NCBI GenBank assembly: GCA_035255485.1
Contig: DATEZO010000321.1
Span: forward strand, 1 to 11,583
Length of the DNA: 11,583 bases
DNA from: DATEZO01 sp035255485
Lineage (GTDB): Bacteria > Pseudomonadota > Gammaproteobacteria > Burkholderiales > Burkholderiaceae_D
Direction of reading: 5' to 3'
Positions 1 through 6,616 of this stretch are shown piece by piece (the stretch's first letter is position 1; the number at the start of each line of letters is the position of its first letter). Under the pieces are notes generated by a model, which ran no database searches, had not been told where the DNA came from, and saw only the letters and a program-made list of their open reading frames with translations. Both the position numbers and the translations under genes were made by a program.

Positions 1-105
1 TTCGATGCCGACATGCTGCTGATGACCGGCGAATTGAGCCGCTTGCTGGCGGACCTGGTGCAAGCGCTGGGCGGCGAATTGCGCGATGAACGGGCGGCCG
101 CGTGA
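1..105 (+). CDS. rdgC: C-terminal end of a probable RdgC recombination-associated protein (partial)
   Basis: The first frame is open from the window edge to a TGA at 103-105 and gives 34 residues beginning FDADMLLMTGELSRLLADLV and continuing with an ALGGE motif. From memory of the family, the combination of an aromatic-D-A-D segment, LMTGEL and ALGGE close to the C-terminus is typical of RdgC. RdgC is a ring-shaped dimeric nucleoid protein that binds double-stranded DNA and restrains RecA. Only the tail is visible, so the call rests on this short motif. A strong terminator follows 28 bases after the stop, consistent with the end of a transcription unit. Confidence 0.65.
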   Translation, partial: FDADMLLMTGELSRLLADLVQALGGELRDERAAA

Positions 106-132
106 GCTGACTGGAGTAGAAAAGAAACAAAG

Positions 133-162
133 AAAAAGGGCCTGCGGATGCAGGCCCTTTTT
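133..162. terminator. Bidirectional intrinsic terminator between rdgC-like gene and tRNA operon
   Basis: GGGCCTGC (138-145) pairs perfectly with GCAGGCCC (150-157) around the loop GGAT. The stem is extended by five A bases on the left (133-137) and five T bases on the right (158-162). Because the flanks are A-run and T-run, the hairpin has a U-tract in both directions. It can therefore end the plus-strand gene as well as the minus-strand tRNA transcript, whose last gene ends at 169. Confidence 0.85.
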
Positions 163-168
163 AGAATC

Positions 169-245
169 TGGCGGAGCGGACGGGGCTCGAACCCGCGACC
201 CCCGGCGTGACAGGCCGGTATTCTAACCAACTGAACTACCACTCC
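169..245 (-). tRNA. tRNA-Asp (anticodon GUC)
   Basis: The reverse complement folds as a 77-base cloverleaf with encoded CCA. The acceptor strands GGAGTGG and CCGCTCC pair with one T-G wobble. The D arm contains GTTCAGTTGGTTAGAAT, the anticodon stem is CCGGC/GCCGG around loop CTGTCAC (anticodon GTC, plus-strand 209-211), and the T arm carries TTCGAGC. The discriminator base is G, as expected for Asp. It lies 28 bases downstream of tRNA-Val on the same strand and just before a terminator, so the two are cotranscribed. Confidence 0.97.
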
Positions 246-273
246 GAATTGCGATGCTGCTTGTTTGTCTGAC

Positions 274-349
274 TGGTGGGTGCTGAGAGGCTCGAACTCC
301 CGACCTACGCCTTGTAAGGGCGCCGCTCTACCAACTGAGCTAAGCACCC
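274..349 (-). tRNA. tRNA-Val (anticodon UAC)
   Basis: The reverse complement gives a 76-base tRNA with encoded CCA. The acceptor stem is GGGTGCT/AGCACCC, the D arm contains TAGCTCAGTTGGTAGAG, and the anticodon stem is GCGCC/GGCGT around loop CTTACAA, so the anticodon is TAC (plus-strand 314-316). The T loop is TTCGAGC. It is the first gene of a two-tRNA transcript on the minus strand. Confidence 0.97.
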
Positions 350-682
350 AATGTTGCCACTTAGCCATTCAAACAATTACCGGCGTTTGTCTTCACGCCT
401 GAAGGGAGCGAATTCTACAGCATATTCAAAAATTTGCCTAGTCATGTGATGGCAGCGGCCGAATTCGGCCATGGACCGGGGTTTCGCTCCGGTGCGCGGC
501 AGTGTGCCGATGATCCCGCCATGCGGCGCAAGCGAGGGTGCGGCCTGCTTCCTGCAAGGCGCAGCGCCGCGTTGACCGAGCCTGCGCATGCGGTCAGGCC
601 GGCGGTGAAAAGTAGTGGCTTCTCACTAACCTCATCGTGTAGACTGGGTCGATAGCGGCATGCGTCACAGCGGAGGATCTCC
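350..682. other. Divergent intergenic region between tRNA operon and DHH gene
   Basis: This stretch holds the minus-strand tRNA promoter (412-440) and the leader of the DHH gene. The part from about 450 to 600 is GC-rich and contains a perfect 14-base palindrome, GGCCGAATTCGGCC (457-470), and a small hairpin ACCGG/CCGGT (475-493). A possible -10 for the plus-strand gene is TAGACT at 640-645, but no convincing -35 precedes it. Frames crossing this region overlap the tRNA promoter and have no ribosome binding site, so no gene is called. Confidence 0.5.
412..440 (-). promoter_or_regulatory. Probable sigma-70 promoter of the tRNA-Val/tRNA-Asp operon
   Basis: Read on the minus strand, TAGAAT (412-417) is a good -10 element. 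A weak -35, TAGGCA (435-440), lies exactly 17 bases upstream. The bases after the -10 are GC-rich (CGCTCCC), a discriminator type usual for stringently controlled stable-RNA promoters. The expected start is near 405, giving a leader of about 55 bases before tRNA-Val. The -35 matches only four of six consensus bases. Confidence 0.5.
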
Positions 683-1621
683 ATGAATGTGCCCATAAAA
701 AAATATCGTCTGGTAACGCGCAGCGACTTCGACGGATTGGTGTGCGCCGTGCTGATGAGGCATCTGGACATGATCGATGATGTGAAGTTCGTGCATCCGA
801 AGGATATGCAGGACGGCAAAGTTGAACTGAGCGCGCGCGACGTGACGACCAACCTGCCTTATGTGCCGGGCGTGTATCTCGCGTTCGACCATCATCTGTC
901 CGAAACCATCCGCAATACCGGTGAACGGCCGAACCATGTGATCCATCCGGAAGCGCCCTCGGCGGCGCGTGTGGTATACGACTATTACGGCGGCAGAAAA
1001 GCGTTTCCAGCCGCATGGGATGCGATGATGGCGGCGGTCGACAAGGGCGATTCGGCGCGCTTCACGCGCGAGGAGATTTTGCATCCGGCAAAATGGGATT
1101 TGCTGAATTTTCTGACGGATGCGCGCACCGGACTGGGCCGGTTCCGCGATTTTCGCGTTTCCAATTACCAGTTGATGATGGATCTGATCGATTATTGCAA
1201 GGATCATTCGATCGACGACATTCTGCAACTGCCCGATGTCAGGGAGCGCATCGATCTGTACTTCTCGCATGAAGAGGAATTTACCAGGCAGCTGCAACGC
1301 TGTACTACCGTATATGGCTCGCTGGCAGTGCTGGATCTGCGCGGCGAAGATATCATTTATGCGGGTAACCGCTTCCGGATTTACGCGCTTTTCCCGGATA
1401 CGAATATTTCGATTCATGTGTTATGGGGGCTGAAACGGACCAATACCGTATTCGCTGCCGGCAAATCGATCCTTAATCGCAATCGCAGCGTCAATATCGG
1501 CGAACTGATGCTGAAGTATGGTGGCGGCGGGCATGAGAATGCCGGCACCTGCCAGATCAGCAATGAGGCTGCCGCCAGTGTACTGCGCGAATTGATCGCA
1601 AGAATCAATGCCTGCGGCTGA
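683..1621 (+). CDS. DHH/DHHA1-family phosphoesterase (exopolyphosphatase-like)
   Basis: This 312-residue protein belongs to the DHH phosphoesterase superfamily, which hydrolyses phosphodiester or phosphoanhydride bonds with divalent metals; members include RecJ, exopolyphosphatases and oligoribonucleases/pAp phosphatases. Visible motifs are the N-terminal SDFDG (14-18, metal-binding D15 and D17), the signature DHH at 69-71 within LAFDHH, the third-motif aspartate at 120 (AAVDKGDSA), and a C-terminal DHHA1 motif GGGGHENAGTC (280-290). No membrane segment is seen, so it is probably cytoplasmic. The start is supported by GGAGG at 672-676, six bases upstream of the ATG. The exact substrate (polyphosphate, pAp, nano-RNA) cannot be told from sequence. 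It sits alone between the tRNA operon and fadH. Confidence 0.85.
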   Translation: MNVPIKKYRLVTRSDFDGLVCAVLMRHLDMIDDVKFVHPKDMQDGKVELSARDVTTNLPYVPGVYLAFDHHLSETIRNTGERPNHVIHPEAPSAARVVYDYYGGRKAFPAAWDAMMAAVDKGDSARFTREEILHPAKWDLLNFLTDARTGLGRFRDFRVSNYQLMMDLIDYCKDHSIDDILQLPDVRERIDLYFSHEEEFTRQLQRCTTVYGSLAVLDLRGEDIIYAGNRFRIYALFPDTNISIHVLWGLKRTNTVFAAGKSILNRNRSVNIGELMLKYGGGGHENAGTCQISNEAAASVLRELIARINACG

Positions 1622-1712
1622 GACGGCTGTATCGGCAGCAACCATGATTTTGCGCGCCACATGATGCCGATCATCTGAACACTCAATCTCTCACCAGTCC
1701 GGCCCCGATCCC

Positions 1713-3746
1713 ATGACAAATTCCGCCTATCCGCATCTGCTTGCCCCGCTCGATCTGGGTTTTACCATCTTGCGCAATCGCGTGATCATGGGGTCGATGC
1801 ATACCGGGCTCGAAGATCGCTTCTACCATTATCCGAAACTGGCCGCGTATTTCCGCGAACGTGCCAGGGGCGGCGTTGGCCTGATCGTCACCGGCGGCAT
1901 CTCGCCCAATCGTGAGGGTTGGCTGCTCCCGTTTGGTGGCACGCTGAACAGCCTGTTTGATGTGCCGAACCACCGGCGCGTCACTGAAGCGGTACATGAA
2001 GAAGGTGGCAAGATCGTGATGCAGATCCTGCATGCAGGCCGCTACGGCTACCAGCCATTCGTGGTGTCGGCGTCGGCGCTCAAGTCGCCGATCTCGAAAT
2101 TCACGCCGCGCGAGCTCGACGAAAGCGGCATCGAGCGCACCATCCGCGACTATGTGCGCTGTGCGCAGCTGGCACAGCAGGCTGGCTACGACGGTGTCGA
2201 AATCATGGGCAGCGAAGGCTACCTGCTGAATCAGTTCCTGTGCGCGCGCACCAACCAGCGCCAGGATCGCTGGGGCGGCTCGATCGGGAACCGCATGCGA
2301 CTGCCAGTCGACATAGTCAAGCGCGTGCGCAACGCGGTTGGCGCCGGATTCATCATCCTGTACCGCCACTCGTTGCTCGATCTGGTGGAGGGCGGCAACA
2401 GCTGGGGTGATGTGGTGGCGGTTGCGCAGGCATTGCAGCAGGCTGGCGTCTCGATCATCAACACCGGCATCGGTTGGCACGAGGCGCGTGTGCCAACCAT
2501 CGTCACCTCGGTGCCGCGTGCCGCATTCCGCAGCTTGGCCGGACGCCTGCGCAGGGAGCTTTCGATTCCGGTCGTTGCCTCCAACCGCATCAACATGCCG
2601 GGCGAAGCGGAAGACATCATCGCCAGCGGCGATGCCGATCTGGTGTCGATGGCGAGGCCGTTTCTGGCCGACCCGGAATTCGTCAACAAGGCTGCATCCG
2701 GCCGGGCCGACGAAATCAACACCTGCATCGCCTGCAATCAGGCTTGTCTGGATCATACCTTCGCCCACAAGCGCGCCACCTGCCTGGTCAATCCGCGTGC
2801 TGGTTACGAAACTGAGCTGATCTATCAAAAAACTGCGCAACCGCGCCGCATTGCCGTGATCGGCGCCGGCCCGGCAGGCCTGTCAGCCGCCACCGTCGCC
2901 GCCGAGCGCGGCCACGATGTGACACTGTTCGACACGCGCGACCGTATTGGCGGCCAGTTCAATCTGGCAATGCGTATCCCCGGCAAGGAAGAATTCGCGG
3001 AAGCCTTGCGCTATTTCCGGCGCCGGGTTGATATCACTGGTGTCAAACTGGTATTGAATCAGCATGTTGTACGCGAAGAACTGCTGCAGCAAGGCTTCGA
3101 CGATATCATCGTCGCCACCGGTATCGTGCCGCGCACGCCGAAGATCGACGGCATCGACCATCCCAAGGTGCTATCGTATCTCGACGTATTACAGCGCAAT
3201 GCATCGGTCGGCCGGCGCGTCGCGATCGTCGGTGCTGGCGGGATCGGCTTCGATATCGGCGAATACCTGTTGCATGATCCGGAGGTACCGCTGCCGGTTC
3301 CACTGCAGTACTGGCTCGACGAGTGGGGCGTTGACCTGAATGCCGAAAGCGGCGGCGGATTGATCGCACCGGTTCCGGAAAAGCCGGTGCGCCAGGTTTT
3401 CCTGTTGCAGCGCAAGACATCCAGGCTTGGCGCTACACTTGGCAAGACCTCGGGCTGGGTACATCGCGCGACCTTGCAACGCAAGGGTGTGCAAATGATC
3501 GGCGGCGTCGAATACCGCAAGATTGACGACCAGGGCCTGCACATCAGCGTCAATGGGATGCCGCGCGTACTCGAGGTCGATAACGTGATTCTTTGCGCGG
3601 GACAGGACTCGCTGACCGAATTGATGCCGGCCGAACGCAGCACAGCCGGCCCGCGCTTTCATCTGATCGGTGGCGCGGCACTGGCAGTGGAACTGGATGC
3701 CAAGCGCGCAATCCGGGAAGGGGCTGAACTGGCAGTACGGATATAA
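1713..3746 (+). CDS. fadH: 2,4-dienoyl-CoA reductase (NADPH), FadH
   Basis: This 677-residue protein is close to E. coli FadH (about 672 residues) along its whole length. FadH reduces 2,4-dienoyl-CoA during beta-oxidation of unsaturated fatty acids, using NADPH, FAD, FMN and a 4Fe-4S cluster. Residues 1 to about 335 are the FMN-binding TIM barrel with MGSMHTGLE (26-34); Y170 in MGSEGY and H256 in GIGWH match the catalytic Tyr and His known in E. coli. The cluster cysteines are C338, C341, C345 and C357. The FAD Rossmann motif is VIGAGPAG (382-389), and a second nucleotide motif VGAGGIG lies at 506-512. The start ATG aligns with the E. coli start, although no clear Shine-Dalgarno precedes it. 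It follows the DHH gene by 91 bases and is probably a separate unit. No key residue is missing. Confidence 0.96.
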   Translation: MTNSAYPHLLAPLDLGFTILRNRVIMGSMHTGLEDRFYHYPKLAAYFRERARGGVGLIVTGGISPNREGWLLPFGGTLNSLFDVPNHRRVTEAVHEEGGKIVMQILHAGRYGYQPFVVSASALKSPISKFTPRELDESGIERTIRDYVRCAQLAQQAGYDGVEIMGSEGYLLNQFLCARTNQRQDRWGGSIGNRMRLPVDIVKRVRNAVGAGFIILYRHSLLDLVEGGNSWGDVVAVAQALQQAGVSIINTGIGWHEARVPTIVTSVPRAAFRSLAGRLRRELSIPVVASNRINMPGEAEDIIASGDADLVSMARPFLADPEFVNKAASGRADEINTCIACNQACLDHTFAHKRATCLVNPRAGYETELIYQKTAQPRRIAVIGAGPAGLSAATVAAERGHDVTLFDTRDRIGGQFNLAMRIPGKEEFAEALRYFRRRVDITGVKLVLNQHVVREELLQQGFDDIIVATGIVPRTPKIDGIDHPKVLSYLDVLQRNASVGRRVAIVGAGGIGFDIGEYLLHDPEVPLPVPLQYWLDEWGVDLNAESGGGLIAPVPEKPVRQVFLLQRKTSRLGATLGKTSGWVHRATLQRKGVQMIGGVEYRKIDDQGLHISVNGMPRVLEVDNVILCAGQDSLTELMPAERSTAGPRFHLIGGAALAVELDAKRAIREGAELAVRI

Positions 3747-3850
3747 CGGCCCATGCAGAAAACTTGCCCGTTTTTGCTCCCGTAGCGGGTGCCATGCTGC
3801 CTTCCTGCGCCCTTGCAAAAGGTGAACGGCAATCTGGTGAAGCACACAAA

Positions 3851-4510
3851 ATGAAAATACTTTTAGTTGAAGACGATTTGATGATAGGCGAAAACATCCA
3901 GATCGCTCTGGATGATGACGGTATCGCCGTGGACTGGGTAACAGATGGCGTCGCAGCAGAAGCGGCACTCGGCGTCCATGCGTACGATGCGTTATTGCTT
4001 GATCTCGGATTGCCTCAGAAAGATGGCATCGATGTGTTGCGCGGCCTGCGCACACGGGGCAACAGCATGCCGGTGCTGGTCGTAACTGCGTGCGATACGG
4101 TGGCTCAACGAGTATTCGGCTTGAACAACGGCGCCGATGATTATCTGGTCAAGCCTTTCGATCTGGAAGAATTGATCGCACGACTTCATGCCCTTATACG
4201 ACGGGCGCGTGGGGGCGTCGAGCCGGTTTATCGGAAAGGCGATGTCGTTGCCAACGCGATCACGCGCCAGGTCATGGTTTCAGAAAGGCAAGTAATCCTG
4301 TCCTCGCGCGAATGGGCAATTCTGGACGCACTGATCGCACGGCCGGGGGCAATACTGTCCCGCAGCCAGTTGGAAGAGCGACTCTATGGATGGTCTGGTG
4401 ATGTTGAGAGCAATGCGGTCGAGGTTTACATCCATGGCTTGCGCAAGAAACTGGGACAGCAATTCATCGTGAATGTCCGCGGGGTCGGATACATGGTCGA
4501 GAAGACGTGA
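3851..4510 (+). CDS. OmpR-family response regulator, QseB/PmrA/TctD-like
   Basis: The protein starting at ATG 3851 has 219 residues. Residues 1 to about 115 form the receiver domain: acidic pocket EDD (7-9), phospho-acceptor D51 in LLLDLGLP, switch T79 and K101 in VKPFD. A winged-helix DNA-binding domain follows (about 125-218), with LSSREWAIL (150-158) and the recognition helix SNAVEVYIHGLRKKLG (187-202), a form typical of the QseB/PmrA/TctD branch. An in-frame ATG at 3764 would add 29 poorly fitting residues; the chosen start begins MKILLVEDD and has GGTGA at 3836-3840, ten bases upstream. The stop overlaps the kinase start, so the two are cotranscribed. Its targets are not known, but a matching direct repeat lies at 5960-5976. 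Confidence 0.93.
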   Translation: MKILLVEDDLMIGENIQIALDDDGIAVDWVTDGVAAEAALGVHAYDALLLDLGLPQKDGIDVLRGLRTRGNSMPVLVVTACDTVAQRVFGLNNGADDYLVKPFDLEELIARLHALIRRARGGVEPVYRKGDVVANAITRQVMVSERQVILSSREWAILDALIARPGAILSRSQLEERLYGWSGDVESNAVEVYIHGLRKKLGQQFIVNVRGVGYMVEKT

Positions 4511-5844
4511 TGCGATCCTTGCGCATTCGCCTGATCTTGTTGCTCGGAACCGCTATCGTGGCTGCTGCTACGGTGCAGTTCACGACATCTTTCCGGGCTG
4601 CGATGCAGGCGGCGAACAAACTGTTCGATTATCACATGCAGCAGATGGCGCTCTCCTTGCTGGACGGCGGGTTCGAACAAGTGAAACGATATTCCTCTCA
4701 CAATACAGACAACAACAATTTCGACTTTGTGATTCAAGTCTGGAGCGAGGATCGAACCCGTGTCTATCAATCCCGCAACTATAGTTTTCTGCCCAAGCAA
4801 GGGAAGATCGGATATTCCACAGTGATGCTGAGTAACGGCGATTGGCGGGTCTATGCAGTGCAAACCGACACGCGCACGATTCAGGTTGCCCAGAAAATGA
4901 GCGCCCGCAGCGAGCGAGCCATTTCACTTGCCTTGCATTCGGTATGGCCGGTAATGCCTGTCTCGCTGCTTTTGTTTGGCGTCGTCTGGTGGGTGGTCAC
5001 TTCAGCACTCGCGCCGCTTAATCGGATCGGCCACGATCTTGCCAATCGCAATGTGGATTCGCTTGCACCTGTCTCCGATATAGGGGTGCCCCAGGAAGTG
5101 TCATTGCTGGTCGCCGAGTTGAATTCATTGTTGGCTCGCATGGCGCAAGCTTTGCAGTCGCAGCAGCGGTTCGTTGCCGATGCCGCCCATGAGCTTCGAT
5201 CGCCAATGACAGCACTCAAACTGCAAGTACAAACTTTAGCCAGAGCCAAGGATGGGACGGCACACGTGCAAGCCATTGCACGCTTGTTGGGAGGGATCGA
5301 TCGGGTGTCCCGCCTGGTGGAGCAATTGCTGGCGCTGGCAAGGGAAGAACCGTCGTCGCAGGAGCTTGATCCAGGCATGACGCCGCTGGCGACCAGTGTG
5401 TCTCAGGCGTTGGCAGATGTCATACCATTTGCATTGTCCAGGCATATCGAGTTGAGATGCGGCACGTTGGCGCAGGTAGATATCCTGGGGGACGTGGATA
5501 GCCTGCGGATCATGATACGCAATCTGCTGGACAATGCGGTCCGTTATACGCCGGAACGAGGTCTGGTCCAGGTTGATCTTGCGGGAGATGAATCGGCTGT
5601 GGTCTTGACGATTCAGGATTCCGGCACCGGTATTCCACCCCAGAACCGGGCACGTGTGTTCGACCGCTTCTATCGCGTTCCGGGAACGAGTCCCAGTGGC
5701 AGCGGGCTTGGGCTTGCCATCGTCAAGACGATTGCCGATCGTCACGGCGCGACAGTCGAACTGGACAGTGCATCGATTGGCGGTCTCGCAGTAACAGTCA
5801 CTTTTCCCTCAAGCCTTAATGAACTGGCATCATTTGCCAAATGA
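4510..5844 (+). CDS. Sensor histidine kinase, QseC/TctE-like
   Basis: This inner-membrane kinase (444 residues from ATG 4510) is the expected partner of the upstream regulator. The first membrane segment is about residues 7-27. A periplasmic sensor loop of about 115 residues (2CSK_N-like layout) follows, then a second membrane segment at about 145-167 (PVMPVSLLLFGVVWWVVTSA) and a short HAMP-like linker. The HisKA H-box FVADAAHELRSP gives H227 as phospho-acceptor. The ATPase domain shows the N box NLLDNAVRYTP (338-348), G1 DSGTGIP (370-376), the FDRFYR F box and G2 GSGLGLA (397-403). The ATG shares one base with the regulator's TGA; a GTG three bases upstream (4507) is a possible alternative start. 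The purine run GAGAAG at 4499-4504 may serve as ribosome binding site. The ligand is unknown. Confidence 0.93.
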   Translation: MRSLRIRLILLLGTAIVAAATVQFTTSFRAAMQAANKLFDYHMQQMALSLLDGGFEQVKRYSSHNTDNNNFDFVIQVWSEDRTRVYQSRNYSFLPKQGKIGYSTVMLSNGDWRVYAVQTDTRTIQVAQKMSARSERAISLALHSVWPVMPVSLLLFGVVWWVVTSALAPLNRIGHDLANRNVDSLAPVSDIGVPQEVSLLVAELNSLLARMAQALQSQQRFVADAAHELRSPMTALKLQVQTLARAKDGTAHVQAIARLLGGIDRVSRLVEQLLALAREEPSSQELDPGMTPLATSVSQALADVIPFALSRHIELRCGTLAQVDILGDVDSLRIMIRNLLDNAVRYTPERGLVQVDLAGDESAVVLTIQDSGTGIPPQNRARVFDRFYRVPGTSPSGSGLGLAIVKTIADRHGATVELDSASIGGLAVTVTFPSSLNELASFAK

Positions 5845-5858
5845 AAACATAAATTCAA

Positions 5859-5891
5859 CAGGCGTTTGGGCGGCATGTCGCCTGCATTTTT
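5859..5891 (+). terminator. Weak hairpin terminator candidate after the two-component operon
   Basis: CAGGCG (5859-5864) pairs with CGCCTG (5879-5884) across a 14-base loop and is followed by CATTTTT. A competing six-base stem, GCGGCA (5870-5875) with TGCCGC (5891-5896), overlaps it, so the two folds exclude one another. It lies 15 bases after the kinase stop. The stem is short and the loop long, so termination would be partial at best. Confidence 0.35.
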
Positions 5892-5959
5892 GCCGCAGCA
5901 GTCAGGCCAAGGCGGGAAACAACCAGCGTTCCACTTATTTTTCCCATTTATTTATGATT

Positions 5960-5976
5960 TTTAAGTTTCGCCTAAG
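5960..5976 (+). promoter_or_regulatory. PmrA/QseB-like direct-repeat box
   Basis: Two half-sites, TTTAAG (5960-5965) and CCTAAG (5971-5976), are separated by five bases, giving an 11-base period. OmpR-family regulators of the PmrA/QseB branch are known to bind direct TTAAG-like hexamers with this spacing. The regulator encoded at 3851-4510 belongs to that branch, so this may be its operator, either for autoregulation or for the downstream transcript. One half-site departs from the consensus, and no clear promoter elements could be placed next to it. Confidence 0.4.
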
Positions 5977-5980
5977 TCTG

Positions 5981-6009
5981 GTCATGCATTATGACAACCA
6001 TTGCATGAC
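5981..6009. repeat. Inverted repeat GTCATGCA-N13-TGCATGAC
   Basis: GTCATGCA (5981-5988) and TGCATGAC (6002-6009) form a perfect eight-base dyad with 13 bases between. An extra ATGAC at 5991-5995 also pairs with GTCAT at 5981-5985. The dyad starts four bases after the TTTAAG/CCTAAG box. The same octamer recurs at 6407-6414 and, inverted, at 6639-6646. The arrangement suggests a protein-binding operator rather than a terminator, since no T-run follows. Confidence 0.45.
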
Positions 6010-6153
6010 GACACGTTAAACACAAATATTTCATTACGGTACCTACACTGCCTCGATAAATTGAAGAAGGCTGACGGCACGTAAACCGTAATTCATACAA
6101 TATAAGGCAGTAACAGAAAAGCCAAATGCGATGAGGTAAATACCGGCCTTTTT

Positions 6154-6181
6154 AAGCCCTCCATTCTTGGAGGGCTTTTTT
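6154..6181 (+). terminator. Strong intrinsic terminator not preceded by an obvious gene
   Basis: AAGCCCTCCA (6154-6163) pairs perfectly with TGGAGGGCTT (6168-6177) around loop TTCT, and the T-run continues to 6181. The stem is ten base pairs and the tract is strong for the plus direction. No plausible coding frame ends in the 150 bases before it, so it may close a small non-coding RNA or a long 3' tail of the kinase transcript. On the minus strand there is no T-tract. Confidence 0.8.
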
Positions 6182-6441
6182 ATATGTGACGCGCTTCCTG
6201 CATATCTGCCAACTTGAAAATTGGAAAGATAAATGGCCCAGAAATACATTTCTGATGATGTAGAACGCTGTCTCATCCTTTTCGGCATTCTGAAGGCGCT
6301 GTTTTCGAAAGCAATGCTTATGTGCCAAGAAGCTGCGTACGCATGGGATGGCAGATGATGTACGGGACGGCTTTACATGGAAGAAAACGCAATAGGGGCA
6401 AATTGCTGCATGACTTGCATGATGCCGGGGCTTAATGGCGT

Positions 6442-6574
6442 ATGAAAAAATTATGTCTGCTTGCCGCTATTGCTTCGCGTCGGATTCGCTACGACACAGG
6501 AACAACAACCGGGCGATAACGATACCCATAATCTTGTCGAGATAAGCAATCTCACCCATTCCAAACCGGCATGA
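6442..6574 (+). pseudogene. Possible frameshifted small exported peptide gene
   Basis: ATG 6442 opens a signal-peptide-like start (MKKLCLLAAIA) that stops early at 6520 in its own frame. Shifting by one base after the A-run (6445-6450) or within the next 25 bases continues into a second frame reading GFATTQEQQPGDNDTHNLVE and ending at TGA 6572-6574. Removing one A from the run of six gives a continuous start, MKNYVCLPLLLRVGFATTQE, which also looks like a signal peptide. No good Shine-Dalgarno is seen and no family is recognised. It may be a chance frame, a decayed gene, or a slippage-prone A-run. Confidence 0.28.
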
Positions 6575-6616
6575 AAGGCAAGTCATAAAGGTAATCGATC
6601 AAGGGAGAGTCAAGCG

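Larger units (their letters stand above)
5845..6616. other. Regulatory intergenic region of about 770 bases
   Basis: There is no confident protein gene here. From left to right it holds a weak terminator (5859-5891), an AT-rich tract with a TTTAAG-N5-CCTAAG direct repeat (5960-5976), a dyad of TGCATGAC octamers (5981-6009), a possible untranslated transcript ending at a strong terminator (6154-6181), a 41-codon frame at 6233-6358 with GGAAAG only four bases before its ATG (weak, not called as a gene), two TGCATGAY repeats (6407-6423), and a frameshifted small secreted-peptide frame (6442-6574). The Shine-Dalgarno of the next gene is at 6603-6607. Base composition is visibly more AT-rich than in the flanking genes up to about 6180. 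Confidence 0.6.

Noticed and set aside
442..852. Long minus-strand frames over the DHH gene start and its upstream region
   Set aside because: They are antisense shadows of the clear DHH gene and lack ribosome binding sites and family motifs.
1630..1673. ATCGGCA/TGCCGAT inverted repeat after the DHH gene
   Set aside because: Seven-base arms are 30 bases apart without a T-run; likely chance and not a terminator.
3776..3792. Short CCCG-TAG-CGGG hairpin between fadH and the regulator
   Set aside because: The stem is only four base pairs plus mismatches and no T-run follows in the plus direction, so it is not a terminator.
3764..3850. N-terminal extension of the response regulator from ATG 3764
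   Set aside because: The receiver domain starts at MKILLVEDD (3851) as in the family; the extra 29 residues have no domain and the inner start has a ribosome binding site.
6043..6288. Minus-strand frame with a hydrophobic C-terminal half (KKAGIYLIAFGFSVTALYCM and on)
   Set aside because: It resembles a tiny membrane protein and GGAGGG precedes the hydrophobic part, but no start codon lies at a proper distance from it, the GGAGGG is part of the plus-strand terminator stem, and the upstream extension is not protein-like.
6233..6358. 41-codon plus-strand frame starting MAQKYISDDVERCLILFGIL
   Set aside because: GGAAAG lies only four bases before the ATG and no family is recognised. This is too little to call a gene, though it cannot be excluded.
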